From assembly GCA_039812705.1 (NCBI GenBank), contig JBDIBA010000027.1, positions 1-23,510 of the forward strand: a stretch of DNA of 23,510 nucleotides. The letters run 5' to 3'. The notes under the pieces are model-generated. The model was given only the letters and a program-made list of their open reading frames with translations, was not told the DNA's origin and did not search any database. The position numbers and the translations under genes were made by a program. Origin of the DNA: JBDIBA01 sp039812705 (GTDB lineage: Bacteria > Actinomycetota > Acidimicrobiia > Acidimicrobiales > JBBSGY01). Shown one piece after another: positions 8,004 through 15,440 of the stretch (position 1 is the stretch's first letter; each line of letters opens with the position of its first letter).

Positions 8004-10142
8004 TCAGCTCCAAGCGCGACGAGCCAGACCCAGCGCGTAGTCGGCCCAGAAGGTACCGGCGCTTGGTCCACCGTTGCAGTTTCCATCCGATTCACCTGGT
8101 TGCTTGATCCAGATGTAGGCATCGGCTGCTGCAACACCTGTGTTCGTTGTTGGCTCCTTGCCCAGTGCGCGCCCGCTTGGGTTACACCACTGACCATTGG
8201 ACCCTGCGCCGTTGCGGCTGGTGTCGATGATGAAGTGACTTCCACCAAGTGCGCCGGACAAAGCGTTTCCGTAGGAAACCTCAACCGAAGTCGTGTTGTA
8301 GTTCGACACGTTCAGTGCAAAACCGCGGGCGTTTGCAACACCGGCTTGGCGAAGGCGCTGTGCCATGGTCGCCGTTGGAACCCAACCGGAGTGACCGGCA
8401 TCGAGGTACACAATCGCACCAGATTGAGCGTTCAACGTGTTGACTGCGTCACGCAGCATTGCAAAGCGCTGCTCTTGAGCAGAACTGCTAAGGCAGCTCA
8501 CCTGAGCGAGGGAGTCCGGCTCAAGCACAACTGCAGCCTTGCGAGAGCCGATTCCAGCTGCGATCTTGGAGATCCAATTGTGGTACTCGGCAGCGTTCGA
8601 AACACCGCCCGCAGAATACGAACCACAGTCACGCTGAGGAATGTTGTAGGCAACCAGAACAGGCATCTCGCCACGACTTGTTGCACTTGAAACGGCACTG
8701 TTGACATCACCGGTCACGTTTGACGACCAGTTACCCAACCAAGTTGCGGCTCCACCCTCGGCAAGACGCTTCAGGTAAGACGCGTCCGCAGGACGGCTGG
8801 AGCTCCACGCTGCAGCAGTCTTGGCGGCTTGGCTCGTTGGGTTTGAGTAGAAGCCGTTTGGTGCTGCAAGAGGGTTACCCGCTGCAGGCTTAGGTGCCGG
8901 CGCTGCAGTCGTTGTCGGTGCAGCAGTCGTTGTCGACGTTGAGTTGCCAACGGAAGCTGCAGACATTTCGGACTGAGCCTTCACTTCAACCGGCGCTGCA
9001 GGTGCTGTTGTTGGTGTTGGTGCTGGTGTTTCAGCAACGGCAGGCGCAGCTCTGTCGAACTTCACGACATCGCCGTTCCACAACAAGTTGCGTGACCAGT
9101 CAGAGGTGAAGACACCCATTCGCACAACGAACGGGCCTCCTGCACCAGGCGTCCACGAGTAAGAACGCTCAAACTTTTGTGACCCAGCTGCCGTCACGGG
9201 TTCTGTCCACTGAGCAACGCGTGCGCCTGCAGCGTTGTAAACCTCGGTGTCCAACTGAATGTTTGACGTGGTCAGCGTTGAAGGAGCAACAGAGTGAGTG
9301 TTGATCTTCACTCCTTGCGAGCTTGGATCAATCGTTGCGCCAACGGCCCAGTTGGAACCGCCCGTTGGGTTCGATGCCGGCGCCCCCGAAGACTGCTTGG
9401 CCGGCTCACGCACATCGAATGTTGCACCAACGCTCAAGTGAATGCGTGTCTTCCAGTCAGCCTTGAAGACACCCTGGTTCACTGTGTACTTGCCGGCCGG
9501 CAAACCGGTGGTCTTGAGCGAGTACTTGCCGGTCCAGGTTTGGTTTGAACCCAACTGGACGCGGGCGTTCCAACCACCGACGCGACCCTTGGGCCCAACG
9601 ACCTCGGTGACTACAACAAGCTGTTGAGATGCAAGGCCCGCCGGGGCCTTGAAGTTTGCGTCGATTGCGACGGGGTCAGTACCGCTGACCTTGGCCGAGA
9701 CATCGAAAGATCCGGTCGTTGCGGCTGACGCGTTGATCTTGGCGGTGCCAGCAGACCTATTCCACTTGAAGTTGGTCGACCAGTTTGGAGAAAAGACTCC
9801 CTGACGGAATGTGTACGTCCCCGGCGCCAGGTTTGTTGTGCGCCACGCATAGCTACGGGTCGTGGACTGGTTCGCCCTCAGCCATGACTGCTCGAAGAAC
9901 TGAGCGACCTTCTTGCCTGACGACGAGTACACCTCTGTGTCAAGGATGAAGTTCCCGGACCACCGCGGAGCCACGAAGGTGGAGCTAACCGGAACGGTTG
10001 CCCCCGCGGTCACTGGACCGGGTACCGACACTGGGGTGCCGGCTGCCGATGCGGCGGAACCGCCGCTGAAGGTGAACGCAAGCATTGTTACTGCCGTTGC
10101 CACCGAAACGAACATCTTTCGGACGAATTGCGCTGAGGCCAT
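8004..10142 (-). CDS. Secreted glycoside hydrolase family 6 cellulase with three N-terminal beta-sandwich repeats
   Basis: An inverting beta-1,4-glucanase (endoglucanase or cellobiohydrolase), 712 residues, exported. A signal peptide (1-34, hydrophobic core about 11-28, ASA-A end) is followed by three modules of about 100 residues (roughly 37-137, 145-245, 264-363). Each ends in a similar segment: QGVFSPNWSTNFKWN (114-128), QGVFKADWKTRIHL (223-236) and MGVFTSDWSRNLLWN (342-356). Modules 1 and 3 also share LDTEVY and RSYxW. A Pro/Thr/Ala linker (368-420) leads to the GH6 domain (about 423-712) with YNIPQRDCGSYSAGG (acid Asp505), VVLEPDSLA (Asp543), FIIDTSRNG (637-644) and WIKQPGESDG (678-687). 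The ATG at 10142 follows GAGGAG at 6 bases; the TTG just before it is less likely. It is a single gene between inverted repeats. The modules are probably carbohydrate-binding or spacer domains (inference). Confidence 0.93.
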   Translation of the reverse strand: MASAQFVRKMFVSVATAVTMLAFTFSGGSAASAAGTPVSVPGPVTAGATVPVSSTFVAPRWSGNFILDTEVYSSSGKKVAQFFEQSWLRANQSTTRSYAWRTTNLAPGTYTFRQGVFSPNWSTNFKWNRSAGTAKINASAATTGSFDVSAKVSGTDPVAIDANFKAPAGLASQQLVVVTEVVGPKGRVGGWNARVQLGSNQTWTGKYSLKTTGLPAGKYTVNQGVFKADWKTRIHLSVGATFDVREPAKQSSGAPASNPTGGSNWAVGATIDPSSQGVKINTHSVAPSTLTTSNIQLDTEVYNAAGARVAQWTEPVTAAGSQKFERSYSWTPGAGGPFVVRMGVFTSDWSRNLLWNGDVVKFDRAAPAVAETPAPTPTTAPAAPVEVKAQSEMSAASVGNSTSTTTAAPTTTAAPAPKPAAGNPLAAPNGFYSNPTSQAAKTAAAWSSSRPADASYLKRLAEGGAATWLGNWSSNVTGDVNSAVSSATSRGEMPVLVAYNIPQRDCGSYSAGGVSNAAEYHNWISKIAAGIGSRKAAVVLEPDSLAQVSCLSSSAQEQRFAMLRDAVNTLNAQSGAIVYLDAGHSGWVPTATMAQRLRQAGVANARGFALNVSNYNTTSVEVSYGNALSGALGGSHFIIDTSRNGAGSNGQWCNPSGRALGKEPTTNTGVAAADAYIWIKQPGESDGNCNGGPSAGTFWADYALGLARRAWS

Positions 10143-10326
10143 CAAGGTCTCCTCGGGTCGTTTGCGTCGGATCTGTCACTCTCCGTCGCAGGCTTCAGCA
10201 GATTCGTTCGGCGATATCCATGAGGTTCTGACCGCCTTAATAAAACTTCAACAAAACCTCAAGTGATCGAAATACCTCGCCAGGGGTGGTATCCCCAGCT
10301 CAAAGGCCTGAATCAGCCCATCAGAA

Positions 10327-10387
10327 ACGCCTCGAGAACAACTCAAAAAACTCCGAGAAATTTTTCGTCGAGTTGCTCACGAGGCGT
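10327..10387 (-). terminator. Long inverted repeat between clpB and the GH6 gene, probable terminator
   Basis: The arms ACGCCTCG-A-GAACAACTC (10327-10344) and GAGTTGCTC-A-CGAGGCGT (10370-10387) form 17 pairs with one internal mismatch and one G-U pair in the minus-strand RNA. The loop of 25 bases has an A-run and a T-run that can extend the stem. It starts 30 bases after the clpB stop. The first bases after the stem on the minus strand are TTTCTG, so the U-tract is weak. The rest of the 274-base gap (10143-10416) is AT-rich near 10230-10260 and probably holds the GH6 promoter, which I cannot place exactly. Confidence 0.6.
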
Positions 10388-10416
10388 GAAAAACGATCAA
10401 CGTCGCCTCACCACAG

Positions 10417-12948
10417 TTAAGCGCGATGGCCACTATCGCCAGAAGAGTCACTGTCGAGGATTAGACGCGTGCCCTCTGGATCGGTTTCAACCCGAACGGT
10501 GTCGCCATCGCGGATTTTCCCTTCCAGCAATGCAAGAGCCAACTTGTCTGCCAGCGCCGATTGAATAAGGCGCTTGAGCGGACGAGCACCGAAGGCGACG
10601 TCGTAGCCATTCGTTGCCAACCAAGCTTTGGCGTCTTCGCTTACATCGAGGGCAATGTTTCGCTCAGCGAGCCGCTTGCGTAAATTGGCCAACTGGATAT
10701 CGACAATGGCACCCATGTCGGCAGCCGCCAACGGCTTGAAGGTGATGATTTCGTCGATGCGATTCAAGAACTCTGGCCGGAAGAAATCAGATGGAGAGCC
10801 AGTCAAGTTGGAGGTCATGATCAACACGACGTTCGTAAAATCGACAACGCGACCTTGACCATCGGTAAGGCGCCCGTCGTCGAGAAGCTGCAGCAACACG
10901 TTGAACACATCTGCGTGCGCCTTTTCAACCTCATCCAGCAACACAACTGAATAGGGACGACGTCGAACCGCTTCGGTCAACTGACCGCCAGCCTCGTAGC
11001 CCACGTAACCAGGAGGCGCACCAATCAAACGAGCAACACTGTGCTTTTCCATGTATTCACTCATGTCGATGCGGACCATCGCATTTGCGTCGTCAAACAT
11101 GAACTCGGCCAAAGCGCGTGCAAGCTCCGTCTTGCCAACGCCGGTTGGGCCAATGAAGAGAAAAGAACCAATTGGCCGGTTGGGATCTGACAGGCCGGTT
11201 CTGCTCCGACGAATCGCATTCGACACGGCAACAACGGCGTCGTCTTGGCCAACGACTCTGCGATGAAGCTCGTCTTCCATGCGAACCAGCTTGGAGACTT
11301 CACCCTCCATCAGACGGCTGACCGGAACACCCGTCCACGTCGAAACGACTTGCGCAACATCTTCCGCGTCGACTTCTTCTTTCAACATCGCAGAACCAGC
11401 CTGCAGTTTCATCAAAGAGTTTGTAGCCGTTTCAATTCGCTGCTCGAGGGCGGGGATCTTTCCATACCGAATCTCAGCTGCGCGCTCTAGATCTGTCTCG
11501 CGTTCGACAGTCAGACGCAACAATTCCAGCTCTTCTTTTGATTGGCGAATTGAATCAATTGCCTCTTTCTCCGCCTGCCATTGCTTGCGCATTGCCTCGT
11601 ACTCAGCTTTGAGGGAATCGAGTTCGGCGTTCAGCTTGTCGAGCCGTTGTTTTGATGCATCGTCTGTTTCTTTGGCAAGAGCAACGCGTTCAATTTCGAG
11701 CTGCCGCATGCGCCGCGTAACAACGTCGATTTCGACTGGCATCGAGTCGATCTCGATGCGCAAACGACTTGCTGCTTCGTCGATCAAGTCGATTGCCTTG
11801 TCTGGCATGAAGCGCCCGGGGATGTAACGGTTCGACAGTATTGCGGCAGCAACCAGTGCGGCATCTTGGATTCGCACACCGTGGTGAACCTCGTACTTCT
11901 CTTTTAGACCGCGCAAGATGGCAATGGTGTCCTCGACACTGGGTTCGTCTACGAAGACCGTCTGGAATCGACGCTCCAACGCTGGGTCTTTCTCTATGTA
12001 TTGGCGATACTCGTCAAGCGTGGTTGCACCGATCAAACGCAATTCACCGCGGGCCAACATTGGTTTGATCATGTTTCCGGCGTCCATTGCGCCCTCACCG
12101 CCCGCACCCGCTCCAACAATGGTGTGCAGTTCGTCAATGAATGTGATGATGCTGCCTTCGGAATCGGAGATCTCTTTCAGCACTGCCTTAAGGCGTTCTT
12201 CGAACTCGCCGCGGTACTTCGCGCCTGCGACCATCGAAGATAAGTCGAGCGACAAAAGGCGCTTGTCGCGCAACGATTCAGGCACGTCGCCTTCGACAAT
12301 GCGAGTTGCGAGTCCTTCAACAATTGCGGTCTTGCCCACACCAGGCTCGCCAATCAACACCGGGTTGTTCTTGGTGCGTCGACTGAGAACTTGGGTAACG
12401 CGGCGCACTTCTTCGTCACGCCCGATGACAGGGTCGATCTTTCCTGCGCGCGCATCGGCGGTTAGGTCTCGTGCGTACTTCTCGAGAGCCTGAAACTTCG
12501 ATTCGGGATCTTGGGAGTCAACGCGGTGACTTCCCCGCAGTCCGCGCAGCGACTTCAGCAAAGATTCGCGTGCGACATCGAGCTGGGGTGCCATTGCAAG
12601 CAGCAAGTGCTCCACCGACACAAACTCATCACCGAGTTCTTCACGAGCCTTGTCCGCGTCTTGAATGACCGAGCGAAGCTCGCGTCCCATCTGGGGGCCT
12701 TCGGTTTCCGTTGACCCATACGCTCGCGGAGTCTTGGCAATCTCTTCGGCGGCTTTCTCGCGCAACTTCTTGAGGTTTGCGCCCGCACCCTTCAGCGCCT
12801 TTTCCGTCACGGTTTCGGACTGGTTCAACAAGGCAATCAGCAAATGAAACGGCGTTACCTCGGCATTGTGCCGCTCCGTTGCATCTGAAGCTGCGGCGCG
12901 CACGGCGTCTTGAGTCTTGATGGTCCAGCGATTCGGATCGAAAGCCAC
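10417..12948 (-). CDS. clpB: ATP-dependent protein disaggregase ClpB
   Basis: Hexameric AAA+ unfoldase that dissolves aggregates together with DnaK/DnaJ/GrpE. Order of parts in the 843 residues: Clp N domain (1-145); first AAA+ with Walker A GEPGVGKT (200-207), pore loop KYRG (244-247) and Walker B ITFIDE (268-273); coiled-coil middle domain (about 395-525); second AAA+ with Walker A GPTGVGKT (600-607), GYVG pore loop (647-650) and Walker B VVLLDE (668-673); C-terminal D2 small domain (GARPLKRLIQ). Between the sensor-1 segment TSN (712-714) and FRPEFLNRIDE only about 9 residues occur, where E. coli ClpB has about 28. The start is GTG at 12948 with AGGAGG (complement of 12961-12966) 12 bases upstream. 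It follows the sensor kinase gene by 65 bases on the same strand. No CTTGAGT-N7-ACTCAAG (HAIR) repressor site is visible upstream. Confidence 0.97.
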   Translation of the reverse strand: MAFDPNRWTIKTQDAVRAAASDATERHNAEVTPFHLLIALLNQSETVTEKALKGAGANLKKLREKAAEEIAKTPRAYGSTETEGPQMGRELRSVIQDADKAREELGDEFVSVEHLLLAMAPQLDVARESLLKSLRGLRGSHRVDSQDPESKFQALEKYARDLTADARAGKIDPVIGRDEEVRRVTQVLSRRTKNNPVLIGEPGVGKTAIVEGLATRIVEGDVPESLRDKRLLSLDLSSMVAGAKYRGEFEERLKAVLKEISDSEGSIITFIDELHTIVGAGAGGEGAMDAGNMIKPMLARGELRLIGATTLDEYRQYIEKDPALERRFQTVFVDEPSVEDTIAILRGLKEKYEVHHGVRIQDAALVAAAILSNRYIPGRFMPDKAIDLIDEAASRLRIEIDSMPVEIDVVTRRMRQLEIERVALAKETDDASKQRLDKLNAELDSLKAEYEAMRKQWQAEKEAIDSIRQSKEELELLRLTVERETDLERAAEIRYGKIPALEQRIETATNSLMKLQAGSAMLKEEVDAEDVAQVVSTWTGVPVSRLMEGEVSKLVRMEDELHRRVVGQDDAVVAVSNAIRRSRTGLSDPNRPIGSFLFIGPTGVGKTELARALAEFMFDDANAMVRIDMSEYMEKHSVARLIGAPPGYVGYEAGGQLTEAVRRRPYSVVLLDEVEKAHADVFNVLLQLLDDGRLTDGQGRVVDFTNVVLIMTSNLTGSPSDFFRPEFLNRIDEIITFKPLAAADMGAIVDIQLANLRKRLAERNIALDVSEDAKAWLATNGYDVAFGARPLKRLIQSALADKLALALLEGKIRDGDTVRVETDPEGTRLILDSDSSGDSGHRA

Positions 12949-12961
12949 TTAGGTAGTTGTC

Positions 12962-13032
12962 CTCCTCGTGATGCCCCACGGCACACGCCACGTTTCGTAC
13001 TGCGAGGCCTCCGTTACGAGGAAGCCTCCTCG
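12962..13032 (-). promoter_or_regulatory. Possible RNA structure masking the clpB ribosome binding site
   Basis: In the minus-strand RNA, UUCCUCGU at the end of the kinase gene (complement of 13016-13023) can pair over eight bases (one G-U) with ACGAGGAG (complement of 12962-12969), which contains the clpB Shine-Dalgarno sequence. The same upstream segment can instead form a local 6-bp hairpin CGAGGA/TCCTCG (13017-13032). Two exclusive structures of this kind would suit a thermosensor or translational coupling. Purely a reading of complementarity; no folding was computed. Confidence 0.2.
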
Positions 13033-14519
13033 GAAAACTTTACAACACCCGACTCAACTTTGATTCCCAACCGCAGCGAAAATGTCGTACCGCTTTCAGG
13101 CGTCGATGCAACCGAGACCTTTCCGCCGTGGCTCTCAATGATTCCGTGGACGATTGAGAGCCCGAGGCCGGTGCCGCCGCTAGCCCGCGTTCGTGACACA
13201 TCGGCTCGAAAGAAGCGATCAAAGATGCGCTGCAAGTCCTCGGCTTCGATTCCCGGACCGTTGTCATTTACGTCGACGACAGCTTCATCACCTTGTCGAT
13301 ACGCCCTCAATGTGACGACCGAACCAGCCGGAGTGTGATGAAACGCATTGGTTACCAAATTGCTAAAAGCTCGACGGAGTTGATCGTGGTCACCCATCAC
13401 AATCAACGGTTGATCTGACACTTCCAGATGAAACTCGTGTGCCGGGCCGATGATTGCGGCGTCGGCTGCAATGTCTCGAGCGACCTCGCAAACATCGACT
13501 TCGACGTCTTCGCGCGCAGTCTGTTGGTCCAGTCGAGCCAACAACAAAAGGTCCTCAACAAGGTTCCCCATGCGCTTTGCTTCAGATTCGATGCGCTCAA
13601 TGGCAACGTCGCCGTCATCGAGCGGACGAGGCCCGCGTGTTTGTCGCGTCAACTCTGCGTATCCACGAATCGACGTCAGCGGAGTACGCAATTCATGGCT
13701 TGCGTCTGCGACAAAGCGTCTCATTTGGGCTTCCGATTCACGCGCGGCAGTCTCTGACTGCTTTTGCTTGGCAAACGATGTCTCAATCATTGCCAGCATT
13801 GTGTTGATAGCCGTTGCTAGCGACCCAACCTCCGTTCGCGGATCATGCTCTGGGACTCGTTGGCTCAAGTCACCCTTTGCAATGCGCGCAGCCGTGGCTT
13901 CAACTTCCCCCAATGCTCGCAAACGCGAACGCACTACAACGACTCCCAACATGGCCATTGCCAACAGTGTCAACAAGCTCAACAACAGCAATGGCGTCAT
14001 GAAACGACTCAGTGTGGACTTGACGTCGCTGAGCCCAACGGCAGTCACAAGACTTGCATCGTTTGGCAAAGGCGTAACGATTACTCGCCATTCACCCTTG
14101 CCATCGACAGAACGCACAGTAAATGGCCTATTGGCGAGCCTTTCGGCATGACTGGAATCAAGGGCCGGTAACACGGGTTCACCCAAACTCACACCTTCGG
14201 GCAAACGCTGAAAACTCTCACCATTGCCGTTGGCATCGACAATCTTCGTGAAGTATCCCGACAGCAACGCAGGACCGTTGCGAAGATCGCCACTGAGTTC
14301 TCCCGTTGGTACCCGCACTGCATCGCCACGCCTCATTTGATCGCGAGCCGTATTCGTCAACTGCGAATCAACCCGTGAAACAAGCACATTCTCAACAACC
14401 GTTGCGGCAGAGAAGTTGATGACCAACAAGCTCATCAACACCAAAGCCGTCATCACGGCCGTCAACTGCCAACGCAACGGCACAGTTGCTAGGCGATCGC
14501 GCCAAGCGGCACTCGTCAT
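13014..14519 (-). CDS. Two-component sensor histidine kinase, MprB-like
   Basis: Membrane kinase of 501 residues that phosphorylates the response regulator encoded just upstream. TM1 is about 19-42, an extracytoplasmic sensor region about 43-170, TM2 about 174-197. A HAMP domain follows (about 198-250), then HisKA with DASHELRTPLTS (His275 is the phosphorylated residue). The HATPase_c domain shows the N box NLVTNA (387-392), G1 box DNGPGI (419-424) and G2 box GGTGLGLSI (448-456). The ATG at 14519 directly follows the TAA of the response regulator, so the two are translationally coupled. The architecture is that of mycobacterial MprB/TrcS kinases. The signal is unknown; the link to clpB downstream suggests envelope or protein stress (inference). 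Confidence 0.93.
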   Translation of the reverse strand: MTSAAWRDRLATVPLRWQLTAVMTALVLMSLLVINFSAATVVENVLVSRVDSQLTNTARDQMRRGDAVRVPTGELSGDLRNGPALLSGYFTKIVDANGNGESFQRLPEGVSLGEPVLPALDSSHAERLANRPFTVRSVDGKGEWRVIVTPLPNDASLVTAVGLSDVKSTLSRFMTPLLLLSLLTLLAMAMLGVVVVRSRLRALGEVEATAARIAKGDLSQRVPEHDPRTEVGSLATAINTMLAMIETSFAKQKQSETAARESEAQMRRFVADASHELRTPLTSIRGYAELTRQTRGPRPLDDGDVAIERIESEAKRMGNLVEDLLLLARLDQQTAREDVEVDVCEVARDIAADAAIIGPAHEFHLEVSDQPLIVMGDHDQLRRAFSNLVTNAFHHTPAGSVVTLRAYRQGDEAVVDVNDNGPGIEAEDLQRIFDRFFRADVSRTRASGGTGLGLSIVHGIIESHGGKVSVASTPESGTTFSLRLGIKVESGVVKFSEEASS

Positions 14520-15227
14520 TTATGCACGTGGCTTTCGCATGACGTAACCCACACCGCGCACAGTGTGCAACAACTTCGGCTCCGTTGTGTCGATCTTCTT
14601 CCGCAAGTAAGAGACGTAGGACTCGACAACATTTGCGTCTCCACCAAAGTCGTAGTGCCAAACATGATCAAGGATTTGTGACTTCGACAAGACGCGACCC
14701 GTGTTCTGCATGAAGAAGCGCAACAACTCAAACTCTGTCGGCGACAACGCAACGTGATTGCCCGCTTTCCACACTTCATGGCTGTCGTCATCTAGCTCGA
14801 TGTCGGCGAACTCCAACTTGGACTGCTCAAAAGCACCTGCTTTGCCGCCGCCACTGCGTCGCAGGACGACACGAATGCGCGCCACGACTTCTTCCAGACT
14901 GAACGGCTTGGTGACGTAGTCGTCGCCACCAATTGTCAGCCCCTTCAACTTGTCCTCGGTGCCGTCGCGAGCAGTCAAGAAAATGACCGGCGCCTGTACG
15001 CCTTCCTGCCTCATGCGTTTCGTGACCTCAAAGCCATCAAGGCCCGGGAGCATCACGTCAAACAGACAAACATCAGGCCGAAACTCGTGAGCCAATTTGA
15101 GGGCATCGCGACCGTTGGTTGCCGTCTGGACATCAAAGCCGGCGTACTTCAGGCTCATCGACAGCAGTTCAATGATGTTTGGCTCATCATCGACCACCAA
15201 CAGCCTTGCTTCGGCGCCATCAACCAC
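14520..15227 (-). CDS. OmpR/PhoB-family response regulator, MprA-like
   Basis: DNA-binding partner of the kinase that follows. From the GTG at 15227 it is 235 residues. The receiver domain has acidic pair Asp13-Asp14, phosphoacceptor Asp57 in LFDVMLPGLDG, Thr85 and Lys107. The C-terminal winged-helix trans_reg_C domain carries LSPTEFELLRFFMQN, RVLSKSQILDHVW, VVESYVSYLRKKID and the closing TVRGVGYVMRK. The open frame runs to 15488, giving 87 extra residues with no receiver homology. The GTG at 15227 is preceded by AAAGGGA at 7-8 bases and gives the normal family length. The gene is divergent from the chitosanase with 213 bases between them. Confidence 0.94.
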   Translation of the reverse strand: MVDGAEARLLVVDDEPNIIELLSMSLKYAGFDVQTATNGRDALKLAHEFRPDVCLFDVMLPGLDGFEVTKRMRQEGVQAPVIFLTARDGTEDKLKGLTIGGDDYVTKPFSLEEVVARIRVVLRRSGGGKAGAFEQSKLEFADIELDDDSHEVWKAGNHVALSPTEFELLRFFMQNTGRVLSKSQILDHVWHYDFGGDANVVESYVSYLRKKIDTTEPKLLHTVRGVGYVMRKPRA

Positions 15228-15324
15228 GTGACCATCCCTTTCGGTTCGCTGTTGCGCCCTCGAGGCTCCGACGCAACTCACCTGAAAGCTTGCTGCCAGC
15301 GCCTGAAGTTCCCCTGGGGTGAAG

Positions 15325-15348
15325 CTGTGAATTAGCTGGCAATCACAG
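15325..15348. promoter_or_regulatory. Inverted repeat CTGTGA-N12-TCACAG, candidate operator
   Basis: Perfect 6-base arms (15325-15330 and 15343-15348) lie in the gap between the response regulator and the chitosanase gene, about 40 bases upstream of the chitosanase -10. An imperfect palindrome TTCCCCTGGGGTGAA lies just before it (15309-15323). The half-site resembles the TGTGA/TCACA of CRP-type regulators, but the 12-base spacing does not match the usual 6. The regulator is unknown. Confidence 0.35.
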
Positions 15349-15388
15349 AATCTGCCACAGCGACCCCTTCCGAGGCCCAAAATTGCAT

Positions 15389-15394
15389 TATAAT
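15389..15394 (+). promoter_or_regulatory. Perfect -10 hexamer TATAAT for the chitosanase gene
   Basis: TATAAT stands alone in an otherwise GC-balanced gap, with transcription expected near 15401 and a leader of about 40 bases to the ATG at 15441. The -35 region (about 15366-15372) is poor, which would suit activator dependence. Confidence 0.5.
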
Positions 15395-15440
15395 TCACGA
15401 AACTGGCAGGCTGGTGCTCTCCGAAAGAGGACGAGCGCAC

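Noticed and set aside
8883..9041. Tandem DNA repeat in the GH6 gene (GCAGTCGTTGTCG-like units)
   Set aside because: This is the coding sequence of the low-complexity Thr/Pro/Ala linker, not an independent repeat element.
10147..10260. A GEMM-I (c-di-GMP) riboswitch in front of the GH6 gene
   Set aside because: The leader contains GACGCAAACGACC, reminiscent of the GEMM core, but the essential GCACAGGGCAAACC part and the tetraloop helix are missing.
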